64,000 nt of DNA, taken from Algoriphagus sp. Y33. Lineage in GTDB: Bacteria > Bacteroidota > Bacteroidia > Cytophagales > Cyclobacteriaceae. The stretch is from positions 4,578,001 to 4,642,000 of the forward strand of contig NZ_CP061947.1 of assembly GCF_014838715.1 (NCBI RefSeq), in the 5' to 3' direction. Both the position numbers and the translations under genes were made by a program. Below the pieces are notes generated by a model. The model did not search any database. It was not told the DNA's origin and worked only from the letters and a program-made list of their open reading frames with translations. Below are positions 34,516 through 43,067 of this stretch, in pieces. Each line of letters begins with the position of its first letter. Position 1 is the stretch's first letter.

Positions 34516-36888
34516 TTAATAAATAAAGTATCTGATTTTGCCTGAGAAGTTCCTTCCCGGTTTCTGTAAGCTGAAATTGTCATAGAGTTTACTGTCAAGG
34601 ATATTTCGGCATTCGGCTATAAGCTGTAGCCTGCCTTTTTTTCCTGTGGTATAGGTCACATTTACATCATGGGATAGCTGCTCCGGCACGTCAAACTTCT
34701 CGCTCCCCAGACTTGGCCAGTAGAGATAGAATGCATGGACATAAAGTAGATTGTACCCAAAATTGAGGTCATTCCCTTTGCCAAAGGCATCCTGAAGCAT
34801 CACGCTCACATCTCCATTTCCGAAGAGATAGGGCATATTTGGCACCCGATCCCTGTAGACCAAACTTGGAATAGACTGACCTTCTTCGAATTCAGTATTA
34901 TTGAGCAGGTTTTGGTAGGTGATATTTGCACCCGCGGACAAAAGATTCTTATACGTCCATCGGACTTCTCCCTCCACACCGATATTGGTCACGCTGTAGA
35001 GATTATCCATGACTTGCATGGCTTGGTTATTATTCAGACGGGGACGAATGAAATCTTTGGCATCTCGATAAAACCCATTTGCAGAAAGATCTATGCGATG
35101 GTTTGCGCTCAGCTGCTTCCAAATACTCAGCCCCACATTATAGTTGTAGCTTGTCTCGGGTTTTAGGCTTAGGTTGCCCTGCAGATTCACCATATCTCCG
35201 AAAAGCTCCTCGGGCTCAGGCAAACGGTAGCTTTTCTCAAAAGAAGCTTTTGTCTGAATATTTCCGGTGACAAAGTAAGATCCCGTCACTCCGAATCCCG
35301 GATAGGTAAAATTCTCCTGCTCATTGCGGTAAGCCACATCTCCATAATTCCCAGTGGGATTGTAAGACATGGCGAAATAGTTGGTTTGGTTGTAAATCTT
35401 AGTGAAAGCAGAGATACTGGCTTTTTCTTCCCAGTTGAGCTGATAACTTAACCCTGTGATGTTTTTCTGACTTTTACGTGGCTCTTCGTATCGGTCATTG
35501 TCTGGGCTAAGCGCATCGCTCCCTTCCCGATTAAAGCTGTTGAACACATTACTGATGGCGATGGTGTGAATCTTGCCAAAATTGTAATGTGCGTTTGCTG
35601 TAACAACCGCATTGTTATTATTAAACTTATAGAGCGTATAAGAACGCTCACCACCCGGCACATCGTATTCTCTATACTGTCTGAACCAATTGTACCGGCG
35701 GTTTACCGTGTCGATATTTTGCTCTGAGCCAAAATTGTAATTGGCATTCACGTTCACATCCAGTCCTTTGACAAAAAGATCTCTCTTCTGATATTTCAGG
35801 GTGGGCATAAGGATGGTTCCCCGGCGATGCCAATCACCAAAAACAGTTACCAATCGTGCTCCCGTCTGGACTTCCGAATAGTTTTTCCCGGCCGTGATAC
35901 CTACCAAAAGTTTGTCCGCGTACTGTTTTCCCTGCACCCCCAACTGTGCGATCACAGTCTCATTATGGTAGGTATCATGAAACCTCCGTACACGCTGATC
36001 CGGGTAATATTTACCTGTCTCTATATCCGCAATGTCCACATCTACCCAATAATTATTGTCCGAATAATTCTGGAAGGCATTCAACTGAACAGTGAAACCG
36101 GATTTTGCCACAAAGGCAGTGTTGATAACGGTTCGGTGTGTATTGAAAGAGCCGTAGGAATACGATACATCCACGTAGTTTTTCTGCACATTCTTGGTGA
36201 CAATATTTACGGCTCCACCAAGAGCATCTGCTCCCAGCCCAACCGGAACGACACCTTTGTATACTTCTATCCGCTCAGCAAGATTGATCGGGATATTATT
36301 TAGCTGGAAAGAGGAACCAAAATCGTCCATCGGAATTCCGTCTATGAAAAACTTCACCTGCTTTCCTGAAAAGCCATTCAGGGAAAAATTCATCCGCGAA
36401 CCAACCCCACCGCTTTCTCTCACCCGCACACCGGAAACTCTGTCTAGCGCATGTCCCAAATCCAAATTAGTATGGTGAAGCTTACGAGCATCGAGCACCG
36501 TCACATTAAAAGCACGCTCCTCTACTTCCCGTAATTCTGACTTACCCAGAACGGTAAATTCTTCCAGGTCATTTGTGTCGTCTGCGAGTGCAATTTTCAG
36601 ATTTAGAGATTCAGCACCAAGCATAACATTCTCAGAATGATCCTGAAAACCCATGAAAGAAAACTCAAGTATATAGGTGCTATTAGCCGAAAGATTAACA
36701 GAGAACTTGCCTTGATCATCAGAAAGCAGTCCTTTGGACACCGAAGAGATTCGGATCAAGACCCCGGGGATGGGATTGCCGCTTTTGTCTACGACAAGGC
36801 CACTAATCGTAGTATTTTGCTGCGCAAATGCCGTGTTAACGAAAAAAATGCACAAAAATACATGGAACAATATTTTACTATATTGCAT
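34516..36888 (-). CDS. TonB-dependent receptor (XusA-like), first gene of the iron operon
   Basis: The 790-residue outer-membrane receptor has a signal peptide (cleavage near AFAQ, residue 22), a carboxypeptidase-D-like domain (about 25-110), a plug (about 125-245, with 'GVGSRMNFSLNGFSG' and 'GADALGGAVNI'), and a barrel ending in an aromatic strand (GKIRYFIY). It imports an iron chelate that the linked DUF4374 lipoprotein binds. The leader holds a 12-bp hairpin, and the promoter region at 36988-37018 carries a Fur-like palindrome, so expression should rise under iron limitation. The length and domain order are standard. Confidence 0.93.
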   Translation of the reverse strand: MQYSKILFHVFLCIFFVNTAFAQQNTTISGLVVDKSGNPIPGVLIRISSVSKGLLSDDQGKFSVNLSANSTYILEFSFMGFQDHSENVMLGAESLNLKIALADDTNDLEEFTVLGKSELREVEERAFNVTVLDARKLHHTNLDLGHALDRVSGVRVRESGGVGSRMNFSLNGFSGKQVKFFIDGIPMDDFGSSFQLNNIPINLAERIEVYKGVVPVGLGADALGGAVNIVTKNVQKNYVDVSYSYGSFNTHRTVINTAFVAKSGFTVQLNAFQNYSDNNYWVDVDIADIETGKYYPDQRVRRFHDTYHNETVIAQLGVQGKQYADKLLVGITAGKNYSEVQTGARLVTVFGDWHRRGTILMPTLKYQKRDLFVKGLDVNVNANYNFGSEQNIDTVNRRYNWFRQYREYDVPGGERSYTLYKFNNNNAVVTANAHYNFGKIHTIAISNVFNSFNREGSDALSPDNDRYEEPRKSQKNITGLSYQLNWEEKASISAFTKIYNQTNYFAMSYNPTGNYGDVAYRNEQENFTYPGFGVTGSYFVTGNIQTKASFEKSYRLPEPEELFGDMVNLQGNLSLKPETSYNYNVGLSIWKQLSANHRIDLSANGFYRDAKDFIRPRLNNNQAMQVMDNLYSVTNIGVEGEVRWTYKNLLSAGANITYQNLLNNTEFEEGQSIPSLVYRDRVPNMPYLFGNGDVSVMLQDAFGKGNDLNFGYNLLYVHAFYLYWPSLGSEKFDVPEQLSHDVNVTYTTGKKGRLQLIAECRNILDSKLYDNFSLQKPGRNFSGKIRYFIY

Positions 36889-36924
36889 CGCTTTTTAATT
36901 GGAGAATTAGGAAGTTTAGTACCA

Positions 36925-36954
36925 GAAGCCATACGGTTGCCGCCGTGTGGCTTC
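36925..36954 (-). promoter_or_regulatory. Leader hairpin upstream of the XusA-like gene
   Basis: A 12-bp stem with one mispair (GAAGCCATACGG / CCGTGTGGCTTC) and a 6-nt loop lies 37-66 bp before the ATG. No T run follows on the minus strand, so it is not a classic attenuator. It may be a translation control element or a protein-binding leader structure. Confidence 0.5.
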
Positions 36955-36987
36955 TTCTATTTGTTAGCAGTAAAGCTTCTGTCTATT

Positions 36988-37018
36988 ATTATTTAGATTA
37001 ATTTTAAATTAAGACAAA
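36988..37018 (-). promoter_or_regulatory. Fur-regulated promoter of the Xus-like operon (candidate)
   Basis: On the minus strand TTTG (37018-37015), a 19-nt spacer and TAAATAAT (36995-36988) form a weak promoter. The spacer holds a Fur-type palindrome, whose plus-strand form is TTTAGATTAATTTTAAA at 36992-37008. The same geometry is seen, with better sequence, before the second iron receptor at 41089. Iron-bound Fur would block RNA polymerase here. Confidence 0.5.
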
Positions 37019-37183
37019 TCTAAGCCATGGATGCTAGTCTGACAAAGAAATGATCAGATTTTTTGAGGTTTTTTGAAATTATTTTAAGGTAAGGTATGAG
37101 ACATTAGAATCGAGATATTGGATTCTAGAATTTCAATGTAAGTCCAAGCGAAGTTGAGGGCATGTTACAAAGGCCATATCCAC

Positions 37184-37262
37184 ATGAAATCGAGCATGAT
37201 GCGAGAGTCACACACAGGGACGGTTTAATGCATGCCAGATTCCATATGGCCGCTAAAAAACA
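37184..37262. repeat. Dispersed intergenic repeat, copy A
   Basis: It begins ATGAAATCGAGCATG and ends GATTCCATATGGCC followed by A-rich DNA. It matches copy B (50437-50520) in the outer blocks, and the middle contains CACACACAGGGA versus CACACACGGGAA. The ends form an imperfect inverted repeat (GAAATCGAGCATG versus GGAATCTGGCATG, 10 of 13). No protein is encoded. Confidence 0.65.
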
Positions 37263-37332
37263 ATTACAAACAGATGAAAAAAACTTCGACTTCGCTAGCC
37301 ATGACGGAATTCAAATAAGTACGCAAATGTTG

Positions 37333-37396
37333 TGTCCGTCAGAGCGGAGTCGAGGACTCTTCGATCCCGATAGCTATACGGGACACTCAGGGTGAC
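37333..37396. repeat. Palindrome-rich repeat-like segment
   Basis: It contains GAGTC..GACTC and a near-palindrome CCCGATAGCTATACGGG, ending CACTCAGGGTGACC. It resembles short G/C-rich repeats that I recall between genes in Bacteroidota genomes, but only one copy is seen in this window. Its role is unknown. Confidence 0.4.
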
Positions 37397-37521
37397 CCAA
37401 CTTTGCTTCTAAAATCACTTACCGTCATTATTCTTTTGTAAATCCTAAATTTTTCTTACTTAATCTGACCAAGGACAATTTTTCAGTCAATAACTACTCA
37501 CTATTTACCACTTACAATGGC

Positions 37522-38688
37522 CTAAGCTTCCGTCAGTTTCAACATTTCTTTAGCCTGAGTGACAGGCTGCTTCTTAGCCTTATTTCTTCTCCCCCACCAG
37601 ATCAAAAATCCAGTTATAGGTAAGGATGCAATTATTGCACTTAGGAAGAAAGCCAGAATTTTCCCCGGTAAACCCGCAATGGCTCCGACGTGTACATCAT
37701 AATTCATCCGCATGATTTTCTCAGCTACAGTAGCCTCTTCAAACCGATTATAAAAATGTGCCACGGGAAGTTCTTCCAAGGTATTTTGGTCAAAGTATCG
37801 ATAATCTGATTTCCAAAAAGTGGACGCATCAGGATTGGCATTGGCCGCGATCGCAGCTCCCTCGAACCCTGGAGGATGAACTTCTATCCAGTCAGCATTG
37901 GGATATTCCGCATTCATTTTCATCCACACCGCATCCAATGCAGGAATTTCTCCTTGATAAGTTTGAGTAGAATCTGAAATTGGATCGTAGTATTCCACAA
38001 ACTTCTCACCACCGGATGCTGCGAAGAACACACCATCCCTAAACCATAAAAAGCCCCAAACAAGCCCTGTAACTGCAAAAACCAATGCAAAAGTCATTAC
38101 ATAAAACCCAAGTACTTTGTGCAAGTCATAGTTCTTTCTTCTCCATCTCGCAGACCATTTTATCTTTAAACTCTGCTTGAGATTCTTCTTTTTTGGCCAC
38201 CAAAGAATAAGACCGGAAATCACCATAAAGAGAAACACTAAGGTAAAGCTGGCTACTACAGGCTGGCCAATTTCAGGAGGAAGCCAAAGGTAAAAATGTC
38301 CATCCAGAATAAATCTGAAAAAGTCTGCATACTCATCGTTTAACTTGAGCACTTCTCCTGTGTAAGGGTTGATATAGGCGATTTGATAGTGATCATGCCC
38401 TTCTCCATAGCTGAAGAATATAGCTTGTACACTCCTCTCTTTGGCCGGGTAAAGCACTGCATGAAGATGTCCATCCGGATAAGCCTCTTGGGCTATTTCA
38501 CTGATTTGACTTGGAGGCAAAACTCTCCCTTCCTGCTGTTCAACGAAAAGGAATGGGTATGTCAAATCTTTGATTTCTGCCTGAAAGGCATAAACACATC
38601 CGGTAACAGCCACTATAAACACAACAAGCCCGGACGATAGTCCGAGCCAGAGGTGCAATTTATTCAGCGTTTTTTTTAGATTCATCAA
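37522..38688 (-). CDS. PepSY-associated membrane protein of the second iron operon
   Basis: The 388-residue protein has an N-terminal helix (about 14-36, HLWLGLSSGLVVFIVAVTG), a PepSY-containing periplasmic domain, two central helices (about 140-165 and 190-215), a second periplasmic domain and a last helix (about 340-365). Conserved His residues in the helices (HLWLG, HKVLG) suit heme. It is the shorter, classic form of the PepSY reductase, unlike the 547-residue one at 29458. Its ATG overlaps the receptor stop by 4 bp, so both are translated together. It likely reduces or releases iron delivered by that receptor. Confidence 0.9.
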   Translation of the reverse strand: MMNLKKTLNKLHLWLGLSSGLVVFIVAVTGCVYAFQAEIKDLTYPFLFVEQQEGRVLPPSQISEIAQEAYPDGHLHAVLYPAKERSVQAIFFSYGEGHDHYQIAYINPYTGEVLKLNDEYADFFRFILDGHFYLWLPPEIGQPVVASFTLVFLFMVISGLILWWPKKKNLKQSLKIKWSARWRRKNYDLHKVLGFYVMTFALVFAVTGLVWGFLWFRDGVFFAASGGEKFVEYYDPISDSTQTYQGEIPALDAVWMKMNAEYPNADWIEVHPPGFEGAAIAANANPDASTFWKSDYRYFDQNTLEELPVAHFYNRFEEATVAEKIMRMNYDVHVGAIAGLPGKILAFFLSAIIASLPITGFLIWWGRRNKAKKQPVTQAKEMLKLTEA

Positions 38689-41063
38689 AATCTATAATTG
38701 AGACTGAGCGATACGTTTCGAAGATTCTGGGGAGTCACTGTTGACCATCCTGAATAGTATTTCTGATCGGCCAGATTATTGACTTTCAAAGCTAAGAAAT
38801 ATTGGGATCCCGTGTATGAAAGGGACGCATTAAACACCTGATAAGAAGGGAGCGCAAATGTACCGATATTATCTCTATTCAAAGTCAAGTACTCACTGGC
38901 TGTATTGCCGCCAAAGCCAAGACCGAAACCTCTCAAAGCACCGGCGGAGAAATTATAACTTGCCCAGAAATTGAACAAACTCTCAGGTCCCGCTTCTTCC
39001 GGACGCATGCCCAAATAGCCGCTTTCAGGATAGTCTTTAGTCACTTCCGAATTATTATTGCTATAGCCAGCCACCAAATTCAGCCCCTCAACCGGACTTG
39101 CGATTACGCTCAATTCAAATCCCTTACTCACTACTTCTCCGCCTTGGATAGAATTATTCACGTTGTTAGGGTCAGTCATTACTCGATTACTTACTGTAAT
39201 GTTGTAATAACTCGCAGTTGCAGTGATTTTATCACTTAAGACATTGGTTTTCACACCAAACTCGTACTGATTGGCCTGTTCAGGGTCAAAAGTAATGAAT
39301 CTTGAATTGCTTCCGTCAACATCGGAGACAGTAGCCGGAGCCACATTGGAAAATCCGTTCATATAGTTCCCGAAAATGGAAATCTTATCTTTCACGGGCT
39401 GATAAACCACTCCGAATTTAGGAGAAACTGCCGTCTGTGTATTTTGCTCGCTATCGGCTCCCCATGCTTCGTTTTTGAAATTATCCACTCGTACACTGGC
39501 CATCACAGATAGCTGTGAAGTCAATTCAATCACATCAGAAACATAGGCACTTAGGACTCTGGTATTCCCTGTAGTATTTCCTTCGAAAGTATCTTTCAGC
39601 AATTCATCCACACCCGCTTGGGTCAAAACACCTGTATCATTGCCGTCAGACAGTGTGACTACACCATTTGCAACCCATCCGGTGCTGCTATTCATAATAT
39701 CCTGATCGTAGTAATCCAATCCGACGATCAATTTATTCCGCATTGACCCCAGCAGAAAATCACCGATGAAATTTTGCTGAATATCAGTAGAAATCGTCTG
39801 TCCGTTTCTGTCAGAAATGAATCTGTAGAATGAATCTCCGTCACTTCCGTCAAACAGGTAGTGATAATAGCCGTCAGTTTTGGTAGAGCTTCTCGAAACT
39901 ACCGTTTGAGAGGTCCAAGAATTTGAAAGCTTGTAGAAAGCCTGCGCCTGCAGTGCATAGGAATTATTGTTGATACTTAATTCATTCCCTGTAAAAGAAC
40001 GTTTATAATTTCTTTCGAAGGGCTCAATGGAATCAAAAGTCAATGGGTTTGATCTATTCAGGAAAATCATCGGGGCATTTACCGAATTTGAGTTCAAAAA
40101 CTCTGTGTTGATCAAGAAAGACAGGCGCTCACTTGCCTGAAATTTAAAAGAAGGCGCAATGAAAAATGAAGTCCTTCCCCCTGCATCCTGGAATGTATTG
40201 TTTTGCTGATAGGCAGTATTCACTCTCATGGAAGCATTCTCATTTAATGGAACATTCACATCACCCGTGATTCTGTTCAGTCCATTGTTACCTGTTATAA
40301 ATCCTACTTCACCTTTGAACAGATCCCCCGGACGCTTAGTGGTAATATTGATCAGGCCGCCATATGAGATGACAGAACTCCCGAAGAGCGTTCCTGACGG
40401 CCCTTTGATTACATCTACAGTCTCTATATTCGCAGGATCCAGTCCGCCGTTATTCAGGCTTGGCATCCCGTTTACCATAGTCGGCTGTACCGCAAATCCT
40501 CTCATAGAGTAATATTCCGCTCCGTCTCCTCCCCGACCGGTAGACTCCCAAAGCCTGGTGATACCTGTTGCATTTTTCAGCGCATCATTCATATTGGTCA
40601 CGACCTGCTCTTTGAGAAGTTTGGAAGAAACAGAATTGTAAACCTGCGGATTTTCCAAATCCTTGAGTGGAAGCTTGGCTATTGTGAAGTTGCTGTCTGA
40701 GTAAAAGCGATTGGAACTTATGTCTGTCACGATTACTTCATTCAAGTCGGTGGAGCTTTCTGTCAAAGTGAAATTTAGCGTCAGCACTTCCCCAGTCTCC
40801 AAAGAGACTTGTTTCTCCTGCTTCTCCACCCCCACGAATGAGGCGAAAACTGTATAAGTACCGGGCGCAAGATTTTTGATTTCAAAATTCCCTTTCCGGT
40901 CAGTAGTATTCCCTTTGGCCATACCTTTTATACCCACATTGACAAATTCCATAGGCTGATTGTCAGAGGTAGTGACTTGCCCCTTGATGCTTCCGGATTG
41001 GGCAATAGCACCTAGAATACTCAAGAGATATAGGTTTAAGAATAGTATAAATCTGCGATTCAT
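38685..41063 (-). CDS. TonB-dependent siderophore receptor
   Basis: The 792-residue protein has a signal peptide (cleavage near AIAQ, residue 21), a carboxypeptidase-D-like domain (about 24-110), a plug (about 135-250, with 'YYSMRGFAVQPTMVNGMPS', 'VDVIKGPSGTLFGSS', 'GGLINITTKRPG') and a barrel ending NVSLSLNYRF. The plug motifs are those of FhuA/FpvA-type ferric siderophore receptors, distinct from the XusA-like receptor nearby. It forms a two-gene operon with the PepSY gene. The promoter region carries two Fur-type palindromes, so iron control is likely. Confidence 0.93.
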   Translation of the reverse strand: MNRRFILFLNLYLLSILGAIAQSGSIKGQVTTSDNQPMEFVNVGIKGMAKGNTTDRKGNFEIKNLAPGTYTVFASFVGVEKQEKQVSLETGEVLTLNFTLTESSTDLNEVIVTDISSNRFYSDSNFTIAKLPLKDLENPQVYNSVSSKLLKEQVVTNMNDALKNATGITRLWESTGRGGDGAEYYSMRGFAVQPTMVNGMPSLNNGGLDPANIETVDVIKGPSGTLFGSSVISYGGLINITTKRPGDLFKGEVGFITGNNGLNRITGDVNVPLNENASMRVNTAYQQNNTFQDAGGRTSFFIAPSFKFQASERLSFLINTEFLNSNSVNAPMIFLNRSNPLTFDSIEPFERNYKRSFTGNELSINNNSYALQAQAFYKLSNSWTSQTVVSRSSTKTDGYYHYLFDGSDGDSFYRFISDRNGQTISTDIQQNFIGDFLLGSMRNKLIVGLDYYDQDIMNSSTGWVANGVVTLSDGNDTGVLTQAGVDELLKDTFEGNTTGNTRVLSAYVSDVIELTSQLSVMASVRVDNFKNEAWGADSEQNTQTAVSPKFGVVYQPVKDKISIFGNYMNGFSNVAPATVSDVDGSNSRFITFDPEQANQYEFGVKTNVLSDKITATASYYNITVSNRVMTDPNNVNNSIQGGEVVSKGFELSVIASPVEGLNLVAGYSNNNSEVTKDYPESGYLGMRPEEAGPESLFNFWASYNFSAGALRGFGLGFGGNTASEYLTLNRDNIGTFALPSYQVFNASLSYTGSQYFLALKVNNLADQKYYSGWSTVTPQNLRNVSLSLNYRF

Positions 41064-41088
41064 AATTTGTTTGGTTTCAACTATTCTG

Positions 41089-41141
41089 CAAACCTATTAC
41101 TTAGAACCATTCTAAACAATAGTTATTTAGAATTAATCTAA
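41089..41141 (-). promoter_or_regulatory. Promoter with tandem Fur-type boxes for the siderophore receptor
   Basis: The minus strand shows TTG (41119-41117), a 20-nt spacer and TAGGTTTG (41096-41089), a perfect TAnnTTTG. A palindrome TTAGAACCATTCTAA (41101-41115) fills the spacer, and a second, TTAGAATTAATCTAA (41127-41141), lies just upstream, 26 bp from the first start to start. Both fit the T/A-rich inverted form expected of Fur boxes in this phylum. The receptor ATG is 26 bp downstream of the -7 box. Confidence 0.65.
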
Positions 41142-41337
41142 TAAAAATTAATTCCAAAATATGTTTCCTCCTCTTTTTCAGCCATATGAAGCACAAAATA
41201 ATCCAACGAATACATGTGATATCGGATCCAAAATGAATAAATTGAGGTAGAAATATTCTGATCCGATTTCATGAAAATCCTTCTCGGTTTTTAATAATGT
41301 GCATTTTTATTTCCCATAGCTTCACGTATTGGAAGGT

Positions 41338-41394
41338 GGAAGTGGCAAAATCATTTTTGAGCCTAAGGTTTTATGCGGAGCTTATGCCACTTCC
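41338..41394. repeat. Long-loop inverted repeat upstream of the phosphatase gene
   Basis: The arms GGAAGTGGCA (41338-41347) and TGCCACTTCC (41385-41394) are perfect. The 37-nt loop is not structured in any obvious way. It lies 93 bp upstream of the phosphatase ATG and could be an operator pair or a small repeat unit. Confidence 0.4.
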
Positions 41395-41486
41395 AAATGC
41401 TGATTTAAAAATTCCTTAACACGACTTTTGAAGATAACTGCGCCTAAAGCGGCTTCTTTGCCAATTCATTTTCACTAAACCTCAAT

Positions 41487-42857
41487 TTGATGCCCCCCTC
41501 CTTTAAATTCATTTTTGTAGCGCTATTTTATCTGGCTTTTTCCACCAATCTTATTGCGCAGCAATTTCTGCCTTCTGAATTTCCTGACCGCATTGTTCTC
41601 ACCTGGTCGGAGAACCCTATGAACACGCAGTCCGTCACCTGGAGAACTTCCGCTTCAGTGACTGAATCAAAAGCTCAGTTAATTTTGGCTCCAAATTCCC
41701 CAATCTATCTTGAGCATGTTGAAACTTTGGATGCGTTTACAGAGTTTTTGGAGGTGGATAGCATACAGGCAAATTACCACTCAGTTACTTTTCGGGATCT
41801 TAAGCCGGCAACTACTTATGCCTATCGTGTGGGAGAGGAGGACACCTGGACAGAATGGATTCAATTCACCACCGCCCCTGAAAAAGGCTCGCCATTTTCC
41901 TTTATTTACTTCGGAGATGCCCAAAACAACCTGAAATCCCAGTGGTCAAGGATTATCCGACAGGCCTATTCCAACCTGCCTAAAGCTGCCTTTATGCTCC
42001 ATGCCGGTGACCTGATAAATAGAACCCACTCAGATTCGGAATGGGGCGAGTGGAATTATGCAGGCTCCTTTATCAATGCCATGATTCCGAGTATAGCCAC
42101 TCCGGGTAATCATGAATATAACAGGGATGAAGATGGCACCTTAATTCTTGATCATCACTGGAAAAAGCAATTTACATTTCCTGAGAACGGACCAAAGGGA
42201 TTTGAAGAAACAGTGTACTATACAGATTACTCAGATTTGAAAATGATTTCGCTGAATTCCCAGGAGATTGTTTTAGACGAAAAATCCATGGAAACCCAAA
42301 GAATCTGGTTGGAAAACGTGCTGTCTCAAAACACAAAAAAGTGGACAATTATCACTTTTCATCACCCTATTTATTCCTCTGGAACCGGACGTGACAACAA
42401 GGAGTTTCGAGAGGTGTTCAAACCTATATTTGATAAATACAAAGTTGACTTGGTCCTACAGGGTCATGACCATTCCTATGGACGTGGAAGAAATCTGCCT
42501 TCGGGCGTAGCAAATCAGGATCCATCTGCCCAAGGGCCGGTATATGTGGTGTCCGTCAGTGGTCCCAAAATGTATAACCTCACTTTCGACAAGTGGATGG
42601 ACCGCGCAGCTTCCAATACCCAGCTTTATCAGCTTATAAGTATCGAAGACGATCGTCTGAGCTACGGAGCATACACCGCTACCGGACAATTATACGATGC
42701 TTTTGACATCATCAAAGCCGAAGGAAAGCCGAAACAATTTATTGATAAAGCTGACAAAGCCATACAAGAAGCCGTTGAGCTGACTCCAGGATCTGACAAA
42801 AAAATGACTCCTGAGGAAATGGCCGAGTATATGCGAACCTATAAAAAGGGCAATTGA
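41487..42857 (+). CDS. Purple-acid-phosphatase-like metallophosphoesterase
   Basis: The 456-residue secreted protein has a signal peptide (cleavage near LIAQ, residue 25), an N-terminal fibronectin-like purple acid phosphatase domain (about 28-130, PDRIVLTWSENP) and a metallophosphoesterase domain (about 135-405). Metal ligands fall in FIYFGDAQ, LHAGDLIN, TPGNHEYN, FHHPIYS and LQGHDHSYGR. It should release phosphate from organic esters in the periplasm or outside. No phosphate-regulon genes are next to it. The C-terminal tail (about 410-456) is Lys/Glu-rich. It is a single-gene unit. Confidence 0.92.
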   Translation: MMPPSFKFIFVALFYLAFSTNLIAQQFLPSEFPDRIVLTWSENPMNTQSVTWRTSASVTESKAQLILAPNSPIYLEHVETLDAFTEFLEVDSIQANYHSVTFRDLKPATTYAYRVGEEDTWTEWIQFTTAPEKGSPFSFIYFGDAQNNLKSQWSRIIRQAYSNLPKAAFMLHAGDLINRTHSDSEWGEWNYAGSFINAMIPSIATPGNHEYNRDEDGTLILDHHWKKQFTFPENGPKGFEETVYYTDYSDLKMISLNSQEIVLDEKSMETQRIWLENVLSQNTKKWTIITFHHPIYSSGTGRDNKEFREVFKPIFDKYKVDLVLQGHDHSYGRGRNLPSGVANQDPSAQGPVYVVSVSGPKMYNLTFDKWMDRAASNTQLYQLISIEDDRLSYGAYTATGQLYDAFDIIKAEGKPKQFIDKADKAIQEAVELTPGSDKKMTPEEMAEYMRTYKKGN

Positions 42858-43067
42858 TCACAAAAAACTCAAGTCAATAAATCTAACAACGGAGCGTTTC
42901 TGAGGTTTAAAAAGTAATCGCACAACTCATTCAAGCTGGCTTATTAATTGTCGCTTGATTAGCTTGCCTACTTGTCATTTACCAACATTATTTAAACGCT
43001 CGAATCTATTAAACGCTTTTTTGCAAAATTTTTAAAGGTTCTGGGTATCATACTCGCCGTAATTCTG

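Larger units (their letters stand above)
36889..37521. other. 633-bp intergenic region with leader, promoter and two dispersed repeats
   Basis: It holds the XusA leader hairpin and promoter (36925-37018), then a non-coding part with a dispersed repeat at 37184-37262 and a second repeat-like segment at 37333-37396. The segment 37400-37521 shows nothing clear apart from A/T-rich DNA before the PepSY stop. A 77-codon plus-strand frame at 37162 lies over the repeats and is not called. Confidence 0.5.
41064..41486. other. 423-bp divergent intergenic region
   Basis: It contains the receptor promoter and Fur boxes near 41089-41141. After a stretch with no clear feature there is a 10-bp inverted repeat GGAAGTGGCA/TGCCACTTCC (41338-41394) around a 37-nt loop. 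The last 90 bp must carry the promoter of the phosphatase gene at 41487; I see no clear one. Confidence 0.5.

Noticed and set aside
35827..36303. 158-codon plus-strand frame antisense to the XusA-like receptor
   Set aside because: Shadow of a certain TonB receptor gene, with no domain.
37162..37395. 77-codon frame in the Xus/PepSY gap
   Set aside because: It runs across both repeat-like segments and has no protein-like features.
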